A stretch of 64,000 bases of DNA from Streptomyces sp. NBC_01465 (GCF_036227325.1 NZ_CP109467.1:5084001-5148000), one strand, 5' to 3'; positions 8,732-20,683 are shown, counted from the stretch's first letter. Numbers and translations: made by a program. The notes: generated by a model from the sequence alone, not told the origin.

Positions 8732-9520
8732 GTGACAACGGCTGTGACCATTCCCAGGCACGGGGGCACTGGAGGGCGTACGGCCGTTGCCGCGCGAGCG
8801 CGGCAGGTCGTCAAGGCGTACGGAACCGGGGAGACCCGGGTCGTCGCGCTCGACCATGTCGATGTCGACATCGCCCGCGGCCAGTTCACCGCGATCATGG
8901 GCCCCTCGGGGTCCGGCAAGTCCACGTTGATGCACTGCCTCGCCGGGCTCGACACCGTCACCGGCGGGCAGATCTATCTGGACGAGACCGAGATCACCGG
9001 GCTGAAGGACAAGAAGCTCACCCAGCTTCGCCGGGACCGGATCGGCTTCATCTTCCAGGCCTTCAACCTCCTTCCGACGCTGAACGCGCTGGAGAACATC
9101 ACGCTGCCCATGGACATCGCCGGGCGCAAGCCCGATGCGGCGTGGCTGCGGCAGGTCGTGGAGACCGTGGGTCTCTCCGACCGGCTGAAGCACCGGCCGA
9201 CCCAGCTCTCGGGCGGCCAGCAGCAGCGTGTCGCCGTGGCGCGTGCGCTTGCCGCGCAGCCCGAGATCATCTTCGGTGACGAGCCGACCGGAAACCTCGA
9301 CTCCCGTGCGGGAGCTGAGGTGTTGGGGTTCCTGCGGCGGTCCGTCACCGATCTTGGGCAGACCATCGTGATGGTCACGCACGACCCGGTCGCGGCCAGC
9401 TATGCCGACCGCGTGCTCTACCTCGCGGACGGGCGCATCGTCGACGAGATGCACGCGCCGACCGCGGACCAGGTTCTTGACCGTATGAAGGACTTCGACG
9501 CGCGCGGGCGGACGTCATGA
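8732..9520 (+). CDS. MacB/LolD-type ABC transporter ATP-binding protein
   Basis: A 262-residue ATPase with GTG start after AGGAGA. Walker A is GPSGSGKST (about residue 61), the Q-loop lies in FIFQAFNLLPT, the signature is LSGGQQQRVAVARALA, Walker B is IIFGDEPTGNLD and the switch His is in VTHD. The LolD/MacB/FtsE subfamily matches. The stop overlaps the next start (ATGA), so it is translationally coupled to its FtsX-type permease. This subfamily powers mechanotransmission (lipoprotein, peptide or antibiotic export, or envelope stress sensing) rather than classic solute uptake. A second copy with nearly the same sequence is at 42518-43288. Confidence 0.95.
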   Translation: MTTAVTIPRHGGTGGRTAVAARARQVVKAYGTGETRVVALDHVDVDIARGQFTAIMGPSGSGKSTLMHCLAGLDTVTGGQIYLDETEITGLKDKKLTQLRRDRIGFIFQAFNLLPTLNALENITLPMDIAGRKPDAAWLRQVVETVGLSDRLKHRPTQLSGGQQQRVAVARALAAQPEIIFGDEPTGNLDSRAGAEVLGFLRRSVTDLGQTIVMVTHDPVAASYADRVLYLADGRIVDEMHAPTADQVLDRMKDFDARGRTS

Positions 9521-12090
9521 CCGTATGGAAGACCTCGATGCGCAACTTCTTTGCGCACAAGGGGCGGATGGCGCTCTCGGCCGTCGCCGTGCTGCTCTCG
9601 GTGGCCTTCGTCTGCGGGACGCTCGTCTTCACCGACACCATGAACACCACCTTCGACAAGCTCTTCGCGGCCACCGCGTCCGATGTGACGGTGAGCCCCA
9701 AGGACGCCGACGACAACGGCGGTGACGGTCCGCAGAGCGGAAAGCCCGACTCGCTGCCGGCCTCCGTCGTGCAGCAGGTGATGAAGGCCCAGGGCGTGCA
9801 GACCGCCGAGGGCGGTGTCTCCAGCACCAGCGTCACGGTCGTCGACAAGAACAACAAGAACATGGGCGCCGACAGCGGCGCCCCGACGATCGCCGGCAAC
9901 TGGGGCCACAACGACCTCCGTTCGATGGAGATCACCTCCGGTCACGCCCCGCGCGGGCCGACCGAGGTCATGGTCGATGCGGACACCGTAAAGAGGAATC
10001 ACCTCAAGCTCGGCGACGAGCTGCGCACCATCGCCGTCACCGGCGACATCAGGGCGCGGATCGTCGGCATCTCCACCTTCAAGGTGACCAACCCCGGTGC
10101 GGCGATCGTCTACTTCGACACCGCCACCGCGCAGCAGAAGCTGCTCGGCGCCCCCGGTCTCTTCACACACGTCTCCGTCACCGCCAAGAGCGGTTTCAGC
10201 GACACCCAGGTCAAGCAGAACGTCGCCGGTGAGCTCGGCGGCACGTACAAGCTGCAGACGCAGAAGGAGAGCCAGGACGCCAACAAGTCCAGCGTCGGCT
10301 TCCTGGACGTCATGAAGTACGCGATGCTCGGTTTCGCGGGCATTGCTTTCCTCGTCGGCATCTTCCTGATCATCAACACCTTCTCGATGCTGGTCGCCCA
10401 GCGGACGAGGGAGATCGGCCTGATGCGCGCCATCGGGTCGAGCCGCAAGCAGATCAACCGGTCCGTGCTGCTGGAAGCCCTCCTGCTCGGGATCTTCGGC
10501 TCCGTGCTGGGAGTCGGCGCCGGTGTGGGTCTGGCCGTCGGGCTGATGAAGCTCATGGGGTCCATCGGGATGGACCTGTCGATGGACGACCTCACCATCA
10601 AGTGGACAACTCCCGCCATCGGTCTGCTCCTTGGGATCGTGGTGACGGTCGTCGCCGCGTACGTCCCGGCGCGGCGTGCCGGGAAGATCTCCCCGATGGC
10701 AGCCCTGCGCGACGCCGGTACGCCGGCCGACGGCAAGGCCGGCTGGATCCGGGCCACCCTGGGTCTGCTGGTCACCGGTGCGGGCGGTGCGGCGCTCGTC
10801 GCGGCCGCCAACGCGGACAAGTCGGGTCCCGGCTCGATGTACCTGGCCGCGGGTGTGTTCTTCACACTGATCGGCTTCGTCGTGATCGGCCCGCTGCTCG
10901 CCGGTGTGGTCGTACGGGTGATCAGCTCGGTCGTGCTGCGGCTGTTCGGCCCCGTCGGGCGGATGGCAGAGCGCAACGCGCTGCGCAACCCGCGGCGTAC
11001 GGGAGCGACCGGCTCCGCGCTGATGATCGGCCTCGCGCTGGTCGCCTGCCTGGCGGTCGTCGGATCCTCGATGGTGGCCTCGGCCACCGACGAGCTCGAC
11101 CGTACGGTCGGTGCGGACTTCATCATCCAGGCCAGCAACGGCCAGCCGATCGTCCCTCAGGCGGAGAAGGCGCTGCGTGCCGCTCCGGGCGTCGAGCACA
11201 TCACCAGCTACAAGTACCCGGACGCCAAGGTCACTTCGCCCGACGGCAAGACGGAGCACCAGGGCCTCTCCGCGACGGACCCCTCGTACCTGGAGGACCT
11301 GCGGCGCGAGACGGTCTCCGGTGAGCTCTCGGCGGCGTACGGCAAGAACGCCATGTCGGTCGGTGACGACTACGCCGGCAAGCACCACGTCAAGGTGGGC
11401 GACACCCTGTCCGTCGCCTTCAAGGGCGGGCAGACGGCGAAGCTGAAGGTCGCGGCCATCACGTCGGACGACTCCAACGTCGACAAGGGCGCGATGTACA
11501 CCAGCATCACGACGCTGGCGCAGTACGTGCCGGCCGACAAGATGCCGAAGAACATGATCATGTTCGGCAAGGCGAAGGCCGGCCAGGAGGACGCCGCCTA
11601 CGCCGCGCTGAAGAAGTCGCTGGCCGAGTACCCGCAGTACAAGGTGCAGGACCAGACCGACTTCAAGCAGGACCTGAAGGACCAGATCGGCCAGCTGCTC
11701 AACATCGTCTACGGGCTGCTCGCACTGGCGATCATCGTCGCGGTGCTGGGTGTCGTGAACACCCTCGCCCTGTCGGTCGTCGAGCGGACCAGGGAGATCG
11801 GGCTGATGCGGGCGATCGGAATGTCGCGGCGGCAGCTGCGCCGGATGATCCGTCTCGAGTCGGTCGTGATCGCGCTCTTCGGTGCGCTGCTCGGCCTCGG
11901 GCTGGGGATGGGCTGGGGCACCACCGCCCAGAAGCTGCTCGCGCTGGAGGGGCTCAAGGTCCTGGAGATCCCGTGGCCCACGATCATCACGGTCTTCGTG
12001 GGATCGGCCTTCGTGGGACTGTTCGCGGCACTGGTGCCGGCCTTCCGGGCCGGGCGGATGAACGTGCTGAACGCGATCGCGACGGACTAG
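9517..12090 (+). CDS. FtsX/MacB-type ABC permease
   Basis: An 857-residue permease. TM1 lies near residues 18-38 (ALSAVAVLLSVAFVCGTLVF), followed by a large extracytoplasmic MacB-like periplasmic core domain. A first FtsX domain (about 265-400; RTREIGLMRAIGSSRKQI) is followed by two more central helices and a second extracytoplasmic domain. A C-terminal FtsX domain ends the protein (about 730-850; RTREIGLMRAIGMSRRQL). Two FtsX modules in one chain are the usual actinobacterial arrangement, giving about ten helices. It overlaps the ATPase by four bases. The substrate is unknown. It is paralogous to 39954-42473 with the same domain order. Confidence 0.93.
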   Translation: MTVWKTSMRNFFAHKGRMALSAVAVLLSVAFVCGTLVFTDTMNTTFDKLFAATASDVTVSPKDADDNGGDGPQSGKPDSLPASVVQQVMKAQGVQTAEGGVSSTSVTVVDKNNKNMGADSGAPTIAGNWGHNDLRSMEITSGHAPRGPTEVMVDADTVKRNHLKLGDELRTIAVTGDIRARIVGISTFKVTNPGAAIVYFDTATAQQKLLGAPGLFTHVSVTAKSGFSDTQVKQNVAGELGGTYKLQTQKESQDANKSSVGFLDVMKYAMLGFAGIAFLVGIFLIINTFSMLVAQRTREIGLMRAIGSSRKQINRSVLLEALLLGIFGSVLGVGAGVGLAVGLMKLMGSIGMDLSMDDLTIKWTTPAIGLLLGIVVTVVAAYVPARRAGKISPMAALRDAGTPADGKAGWIRATLGLLVTGAGGAALVAAANADKSGPGSMYLAAGVFFTLIGFVVIGPLLAGVVVRVISSVVLRLFGPVGRMAERNALRNPRRTGATGSALMIGLALVACLAVVGSSMVASATDELDRTVGADFIIQASNGQPIVPQAEKALRAAPGVEHITSYKYPDAKVTSPDGKTEHQGLSATDPSYLEDLRRETVSGELSAAYGKNAMSVGDDYAGKHHVKVGDTLSVAFKGGQTAKLKVAAITSDDSNVDKGAMYTSITTLAQYVPADKMPKNMIMFGKAKAGQEDAAYAALKKSLAEYPQYKVQDQTDFKQDLKDQIGQLLNIVYGLLALAIIVAVLGVVNTLALSVVERTREIGLMRAIGMSRRQLRRMIRLESVVIALFGALLGLGLGMGWGTTAQKLLALEGLKVLEIPWPTIITVFVGSAFVGLFAALVPAFRAGRMNVLNAIATD

Positions 12091-12127
12091 CGGCAGGCAG
12101 AGCTGTACGTAGCTGTACGTCGCACGG

Positions 12128-12170
12128 GCCCGGCCCCGGCAAGCATCCTCGATGCTCGCCGGGGCCGGGC
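12128..12170 (+). terminator. Hairpin terminator
   Basis: Very GC-rich stem GCCCGGCCCCGGC paired with GCCGGGGCCGGGC, with an inner AAGCAT/ATGCTC extension and CTCG loop. It lacks a T-run, as is common for Streptomyces terminators, and lies 38 bases after the permease stop. A direct repeat AGCTGTACGT (12100-12119) precedes it. Confidence 0.7.
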
Positions 12171-12303
12171 CGCGTTGCGCGGGGGTGATCGGGCGGCGGG
12201 TGTCAGTCGTGCGTCGTACGCTGGAGGCACCCCGGCCCGTTCGACGTGTCGGGTCCTTCGCGTTGCATCCAGAGTCACGAAACCGGACGGAAAGCCTTCC
12301 CCC

Positions 12304-15837
<3,534 letters not shown>

Positions 15838-15857
15838 CCGGGCGCGGGGGAGCGGGC

Positions 15858-16298
15858 ATGGGGGAGGGGCGGACGATGCAGGGACGCGACGGGCCGAAGA
15901 CGATCGTGGTGCGCATCGCGGTCGCCGCGGTGCTGGTGCTCACCATCGGGTTCCTGTCCTGGGCGGCGATGCTGCGGCTGGCGATCCTGCGCCGGACGCG
16001 GCGGGACTGGCTGCTGTTCTGGGCCTCGGCGGTGGTGACCGTGGTGTGCGTGGCGATGCTGGAGGAGCGCTTCAAGGACAGCTGGGTCTCCAACACCGGG
16101 ATGATCGTGCTCCTGGTGCAGATGGCCGCGGTCGCCGTCCACTACGTCGTCGCCGACACCCGCTTCCACCGGAACCCGGTGTGGGCGCCGGGGTTGTACA
16201 TTCCGCCACCGGCGCGCACCGGGCAGTCCATCGAGCTCCGGCGCGCCGAGCTGGACGAACTGTCGCAGTACCTCCGGAAGGATGGCAGCGGCCGTTGA
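15858..16298 (+). CDS. Small membrane protein, paralogue of the 20684 gene
   Basis: A 146-residue protein (or 140 from ATG 15876). Three hydrophobic helices (VAAVLVLTIGFLSWAAML; LLFWASAVVTVVCVAML; MIVLLVQMAAVAVHYVV) are followed by a Pro-rich cytoplasmic tail ending in RRAELDELSQYLRK. The same topology and the same C-terminal motif (VRAELDELSDLLRK) recur in the protein at 20684-21241, which is cotranscribed with a Ser/Thr kinase. I do not know the family's function. The next gene, a lipoprotein nuclease, starts 19 bases downstream and is probably coexpressed. Confidence 0.8.
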   Translation: MGEGRTMQGRDGPKTIVVRIAVAAVLVLTIGFLSWAAMLRLAILRRTRRDWLLFWASAVVTVVCVAMLEERFKDSWVSNTGMIVLLVQMAAVAVHYVVADTRFHRNPVWAPGLYIPPPARTGQSIELRRAELDELSQYLRKDGSGR

Positions 16299-16317
16299 CC
16301 CGCATAGGGTGTCGGAC

Positions 16318-17085
16318 ATGCGTCGACTCGGGATACGTACCGCACTTGTCTTCTGCACCGTCAGTTCGGTTGCCCTCATCGCGGGGTGCGAGTCCACGAC
16401 GGTGGGCGGGACCACCGGCGGGGCTCCGGGCACGGGGGCCCCGGCCGGAACGTACGGCACCAGTCCGCTCGACAATCCGGACGGTACGAAGCCGGGTCTG
16501 GCCCCGCTGACCTCCGCGGCCGACAAGGCGGCGGCCCGGAAGATCATCGAGAAGGTGGCCACCAAGGGGCGCGGTCCCAAGACCGGTTACGACCGGGACA
16601 AGTTCGGCAGCGCCTGGCTGGACACGGCCGACGGAGTGCCGCTGGCCCGCAACGGGTGCGACACCAGGAACGATCTGCTGAAGCGGGACGGCAAGGACCT
16701 CACGTACCGCGGGACGAAGAAGTGCGTCGTGATGTCGATGACGCTGAACGACCCGTACACCGGCAAGCCGATCGACTGGAAGAAGGCGAAGGCGTCGATC
16801 GTCCAGATCGACCATGTGATGCCGCTGTCCTACGACTGGCAGATGGGCGCCGCCCGCTGGGACACCGCCAAGCGCAAGCAGATCGCCAACGATCCGCTCA
16901 ACCTGATCCCGGTGGACGGGCCTTCGAACGGTTCCAAGAGCGACTCGGGTCCGGCGTCCTGGCTGCCCCCGTACAAGCCGATCCGCTGCTCCTACGCGGT
17001 GCGCTTCGCGCAGGTCTCGCTGAAGTACGGGCTGCCGGTGACGGCTCCCGACAAGGCGACGATGCTCACCCAGTGCGGGGGCTGA
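16318..17085 (+). CDS. Secreted HNH (DUF1524) nuclease lipoprotein
   Basis: A 255-residue protein with a lipoprotein signal (MRRLGIRTALVFCTVSS, lipobox LIAGC near residue 21), a Gly/Thr/Pro linker, and a C-terminal HNH domain of the DUF1524 type. The motif is QIDHVMPLSYDWQMGAARW, with the metal-binding Asp-His, then NDPLNLIPVDGPSNGSKSD with the second Asn and Lys. Such secreted HNH proteins are predicted DNA-degrading enzymes on the cell surface. The start at 16318 puts the lipobox at the right distance; an earlier ATG at 16282 would bury the signal peptide. The stop lies within a hairpin terminator. Confidence 0.88.
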   Translation: MRRLGIRTALVFCTVSSVALIAGCESTTVGGTTGGAPGTGAPAGTYGTSPLDNPDGTKPGLAPLTSAADKAAARKIIEKVATKGRGPKTGYDRDKFGSAWLDTADGVPLARNGCDTRNDLLKRDGKDLTYRGTKKCVVMSMTLNDPYTGKPIDWKKAKASIVQIDHVMPLSYDWQMGAARWDTAKRKQIANDPLNLIPVDGPSNGSKSDSGPASWLPPYKPIRCSYAVRFAQVSLKYGLPVTAPDKATMLTQCGG

Positions 17086-17103
17086 TCCCCTCAGCCCCCG
17101 CAC
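17073..17103. terminator. Bidirectional hairpin terminator
   Basis: Perfect 13-bp arms GTGCGGGGGCTGA and TCAGCCCCCGCAC around TCCCC. It includes the stop codon of the nuclease gene and lies between two convergent genes. Confidence 0.8.
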
Positions 17104-17143
17104 CTTCCCAGGTCCCCCCTGGCTTGTGGTGGTGCTGGTTCCG

Positions 17144-17848
17144 CTAGTTCCCCAGGTCCACGATGTCCTTCTTGGCCGGGGCCTTGGCGCCGACCGGCTT
17201 GTCGAAGCCGGAGAAGGCGAGCGTGGACGGCTGGTCGCCGCCGGCGACGGTGAGCTTCAGGAGATAGGGCGTGCCCTCGGTGGCGACGTGCATCGTGTAC
17301 GTCTCCTTGCCGTCCTTCTCCGTGAGCGTGGCCGCCTTCTGGCCGTCGACCGTGGTGTCCTTGCCCTTCTCGGCCGCCGTGTCGGTGGGGTCGAAGGTGC
17401 CGAGCAGCTCGTCGATGCTGCACATGGAGGCGAGGTCCTTGATGTCCGCGTCGGACGAGGTCGTCTTCACCCAGTGGCCGACGAGCATCTTCACCGCCGC
17501 GTCGGTGTCGGCCTTCGCCTCGCCCTTGCTCTGTGAACGCAGCAGCTTCTCGTCGTAGCTCATGTAGACGGTCTTTCCCGTCTTGATGAGGCCCATGGAG
17601 CCCTGGCCGTCGAGCCCTATGGAGCCCTTGCAGTCGCCCTTGCGGTCGATGGCCAGGTCGACGGTGATGTCGCCTTCCTTGGGGTCGCTGACGTTGCCCT
17701 TCACGGTGAAGGAGGTGGCGGCCCTGTTGGCCTTGATCGCCTTGGTGGCGAGGTCGCCGCCGTCGCCCTCGCCCGAGAAGGGGTTGCAGGCGGTGAGGGC
17801 CGCTGCGGCGGTGAGGCAGAGGGCGGTCGTGGCGAGGGTGCGGCGCAT
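17144..17848 (-). CDS. Secreted lipoprotein, LppX/LprG-like
   Basis: A 234-residue lipoprotein: MRRTLATTALCLTAAAAL, lipobox LTAC (Cys about residue 21), then an acidic mature chain. The mature part (repeated AAT-SFTVKG, MGLIKTGKTVYMSYD, HWVKT and ATLTEKDGKETYTMHVA) has the alternating pattern of the LolA/LppX/LprG-like fold. That fold binds lipids in mycobacteria. The fold is an inference from pattern only. It faces the nuclease gene tail-to-tail and is followed upstream by another lipoprotein gene on the same strand (47-base gap), so the two may be cotranscribed from the region near 18361. Confidence 0.82.
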   Translation of the reverse strand: MRRTLATTALCLTAAAALTACNPFSGEGDGGDLATKAIKANRAATSFTVKGNVSDPKEGDITVDLAIDRKGDCKGSIGLDGQGSMGLIKTGKTVYMSYDEKLLRSQSKGEAKADTDAAVKMLVGHWVKTTSSDADIKDLASMCSIDELLGTFDPTDTAAEKGKDTTVDGQKAATLTEKDGKETYTMHVATEGTPYLLKLTVAGGDQPSTLAFSGFDKPVGAKAPAKKDIVDLGN

Positions 17849-17895
17849 GGTGGATTTCCCCCCAAGGGAAAGGTGTGTCGGTGGTGTCGGGGTGA

Positions 17896-18360
17896 TCAGA
17901 ATTCGCTGTTGGTGATCGTCTCGCCGGTGGCGTCGTAGACGGTGACGAGACCGTTCTTGCTGTGCTTCCAGTCCTTGAAGGCCGAAGTGATCAGCTCGGA
18001 GGGGGCTGCGCCCTCGCCCATCAGTCCGCCGGTGAAGTCGGTGTAGATGTCGGCGGTGTCCATGATGTCGTTCTGCTTGTCGGCACCCTGGACCTTGGTG
18101 ATGTGGGTGACGGCGGCCTTCTCCTTGGCGGAGCCGTTCTTGTTCACGAACGCCTTGAACTGGTCGGCCTGGGAGCCTGCCGCCTTCTTCTCGGGCTGCT
18201 TCGAGGTCTTCTTGTCCGCCTTCTTGCCGGCGGTGTCGGAGACCGAAGTGCCCTTGTCGGAGGAGCTGTTGCTGCCCTTGTCGTCGGTCGCCGCCGAGCA
18301 GGCGCTGATGACGACGATGCCCGCGACGACGCCCAGTGCGACCTTGGCCTTGATGCCCAT
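17896..18360 (-). CDS. Small lipoprotein
   Basis: A 154-residue lipoprotein: MGIKAKVALGVVAG, lipobox ISAC (Cys near 22), a Lys/Ser/Asp/Thr-rich linker of about 50 residues, and a small globular C-terminal domain (FKAFVNKNGSAKEKAAVTHI, DIYTDFTGG, LVTVYDATGE). The start at 18360 is chosen by the signal peptide. The family is conserved in Streptomyces as a hypothetical lipoprotein to my knowledge; its function is unknown. The promoter region carries the GTGAACCG repeat cluster shared with the divergent methylase-like gene. Confidence 0.82.
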   Translation of the reverse strand: MGIKAKVALGVVAGIVVISACSAATDDKGSNSSSDKGTSVSDTAGKKADKKTSKQPEKKAAGSQADQFKAFVNKNGSAKEKAAVTHITKVQGADKQNDIMDTADIYTDFTGGLMGEGAAPSELITSAFKDWKHSKNGLVTVYDATGETITNSEF

Positions 18361-18378
18361 GGCTGTTCTCCCCCGCTT

Positions 18379-18474
18379 GTGAACCGGCTCCGTGTGAACC
18401 GATGGGTCAATAGAAGCAGTGACTGTGAACCGAGTCAACACGGTTCACGGGTTTTCTTGGGTTCACGCTGTGAA
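18379..18474. promoter_or_regulatory. Cluster of GTGAACCG repeats between divergent genes
   Basis: GTGAACCG occurs at 18379-18386, 18394-18401 and 18425-18432. It occurs inverted as CGGTTCAC at 18441-18448 and as GGTTCAC at 18460-18466, with a partial GTGAA at 18470. The third and fourth copies form a perfect 8-bp inverted repeat with an 8-base spacer. A multi-site operator for a DNA-binding protein is likely. Confidence 0.65.
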
Positions 18475-18535
18475 GGGGGTTCTGCTCGACGTACGGCTAT
18501 GCTTGGCGCCACAGACGTACGAGGGGAGCAGCCGC

Positions 18536-20587
18536 ATGCCGGAGAGCACGGCAGAGGTGACCGCCGCCGGGATCGCCCGGCTCGCGGGAGTGGGCAGGGC
18601 GGCCGTCAGCAACTGGCGGCGCCGGCACGCCGACTTCCCCAAGCCGGTCGGCGGCACCGAGACCAGCCCCTCCTTCGCGCTCCCCGAGGTCGAGCAGTGG
18701 CTCCGCGACCAGGGGAAACTGGCCGAAGTCCCGCTCCGCGAGCGCGTCTGGCAGGAGCTGGCGGGCGACCCCGCGGGCGCCGTCACCGCCCTGCGTCACG
18801 CGGGCTGCGCGCTCCTTCTCGTACGGGAACGGCCGCGCGCCTGGCTGAAGGTCGCCGCCGTCTCCGACGAACAGCTCGCCCGGGTCCTGCCGACCGCCCT
18901 CACCGAGGTGCTCGCCGCCCGCTTCGGCGCCCCGTCCCCTGTGAACACCCCCACCGCCGAGGACCTGCTCCCCTCCGTCCCCCTCCTGCGCGCCGCCGCC
19001 GAACTGGCCGCCGAGACCGGGGCGTCCGAGGCCTTCGAGTTCCTCCTCGGCCGCCACCTCGACGCCAACCCCCGGCAGTACACGCTCACCCCGCAGGGGC
19101 CCGCCGAGCTGATGGCCGCCCTGGCCTCGCCCGCCGCAGGCCCCGCGGCCAGGACCGTCCTCGACCCCGCATCCGGCACCGGCTCCCTGCTCCGCGCCGT
19201 ACGAGAGCCCACCGCGCTCCACGCCCAGGAGGCCGACGGCGAACTCGCCGCCCTCACCGCGCTGCGCCTCGCCCTGCACTCCGGCGCCGAGGTCCACGTC
19301 AGGACCGGCGACACCCTGCGCGCGGATGCCTTCGGGCAGCTCGCGGTCGACGCGGTGCTCTGCCACCCGCCGTTCAACGAGCGCAACTGGGGCCACGACG
19401 AACTGGCCTACGACCCGCGCTGGGCGTACGGCTTCCCGGCCCGTACGGAGTCCGAACTGGCCTGGGTCCAGCACGCGTTGGCCCACCTGCGCGAGGGCGG
19501 CACCGCCGTCCTCCTGATGCCCCCGGCCGTCGCCTCCCGCCGCTCGGGCCGCCGCATCCGCGCCGACCTGCTGCGCCGCGGCGCCCTGCGCGCCGTCGTC
19601 GCCCTGCCCGCCGGCGCCGCGCCCCCGTACGGCATCCCGCTCCACCTCTGGGTGCTGCGCCGCCCCGGCGCCGGTCAGCCGCCCGCACCCCAGGTGCTGC
19701 TCGTCGACGCGGCGGGCGGCAGCGAGACCGGCCGCGAGAAGCTGTCCTGGCCCGCCGTGCAGAGCACGGTCCTGGACGCCTGGGGCCCCTTCGACCGCAC
19801 CGGCACCGCCGAGGAGCGGCCCGGGGTGAGCCGGGTGCTGCCCGTCATCGAACTCCTCGACGACGACGTGGACCTGGCCCCGGCCCGCCACCTCCCGCCC
19901 CCGGCCGGCGACCGGGGCGCCGCCGCGCTCGATGCCGTACGCGAACAGCTGGCCGACACCCTGCGGCGCACCACCGAGCTCACCCCGCGGCCCGCCGACC
20001 CGGTGGCGCAGCCCGAGCACCGTACGCTCACCACCGTCGGTGAACTCGCGCGCGCGGGCGCCCTGTTGCTGCGCGCGGGAGGCACCGGCGCCTCGCCCGA
20101 CGGCGGCGGCGCACCCGTCCTCACCGAGCACGACGTCCTCGCCGGTACGGGGCCTTCCGGCACGCTGCCCGAGGGCCCCGCCGAGGAACCGGTGCGCACC
20201 GAGGCGGGCGACGTGGTGGTGCCCGTGCTCGGCGGCGGCTCCGTGGCCCGCGTCGTCGACGAGGCCACCGCCGGCGCCGCGCTCGGCCGCAATCTGCATC
20301 TGCTGCGGCCCGATCCGTCGACGCTCGACCCCTGGTTCCTCGCCGGATTCCTGCGCGGCACCGCCAACCACCGCCGCGCCAGCAGCTATGCGTCGACCTC
20401 CACCCGGCTCGACGTCCGCCGCCTGGAGCTGCCGCGCATCCCGCTCGCCGAACAGCGGCACTACGGCGAGCGCTTCCGCGATCTGGCCCGCTTCGAGGAC
20501 GCGCTGAGGACGGCGGGAAGGCTCGGCGAACAGCTGGTGCAGGGGCTCTACGACGGACTGACGGACGGCACCGTGGCACCGCGGTAA
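18536..20587 (+). CDS. N-6 DNA methylase-like protein with N-terminal HTH and HsdS-like C-terminus
   Basis: 683 residues. An N-terminal HTH (about 10-45, GIARLAGVGRAAVSNWRRRH) precedes a helical region. Next comes a Rossmann methylase core with motif I LDPASGTGSLL (near 210) and a motif IV position that reads VLCHPPFNERNWG (near 278) instead of the catalytic (N/D)PP(F/Y). The last ~110 residues (NLHLLRPDPSTLDPWFLAGF, then LPRIPLAEQRHYGERF) resemble the target-recognition half of an HsdS specificity subunit. The layout is a fused HsdM-HsdS, but with no restriction subunit nearby and His in place of the catalytic Asn/Asp. It may be an inactive, DNA-reading regulator. ATG 18536 is chosen because the HTH begins there. 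Confidence 0.85.
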   Translation: MPESTAEVTAAGIARLAGVGRAAVSNWRRRHADFPKPVGGTETSPSFALPEVEQWLRDQGKLAEVPLRERVWQELAGDPAGAVTALRHAGCALLLVRERPRAWLKVAAVSDEQLARVLPTALTEVLAARFGAPSPVNTPTAEDLLPSVPLLRAAAELAAETGASEAFEFLLGRHLDANPRQYTLTPQGPAELMAALASPAAGPAARTVLDPASGTGSLLRAVREPTALHAQEADGELAALTALRLALHSGAEVHVRTGDTLRADAFGQLAVDAVLCHPPFNERNWGHDELAYDPRWAYGFPARTESELAWVQHALAHLREGGTAVLLMPPAVASRRSGRRIRADLLRRGALRAVVALPAGAAPPYGIPLHLWVLRRPGAGQPPAPQVLLVDAAGGSETGREKLSWPAVQSTVLDAWGPFDRTGTAEERPGVSRVLPVIELLDDDVDLAPARHLPPPAGDRGAAALDAVREQLADTLRRTTELTPRPADPVAQPEHRTLTTVGELARAGALLLRAGGTGASPDGGGAPVLTEHDVLAGTGPSGTLPEGPAEEPVRTEAGDVVVPVLGGGSVARVVDEATAGAALGRNLHLLRPDPSTLDPWFLAGFLRGTANHRRASSYASTSTRLDVRRLELPRIPLAEQRHYGERFRDLARFEDALRTAGRLGEQLVQGLYDGLTDGTVAPR

Positions 20588-20683
20588 CCAGTTGCACAAC
20601 GGTTCCGTACAACCCTGGGCCCGTTGTCGGTGTCGGTGTATACGCTCGTAGGCCTCAGTTCAGAACGTCCCCCAGGAGCAGCC

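Noticed and set aside
12091..12303. Upstream frame of mfd from 12175 considered as an N-terminal extension
   Set aside because: The extra 43 residues have no similarity to Mfd, overlap the terminator zone and lack a ribosome site; MSLHGLLD is the family start.
18497..20599. 700-codon open frame on the minus strand
   Set aside because: Antisense shadow of the methylase-like gene; Gly/Ala/Arg-rich low-complexity translation without start context.
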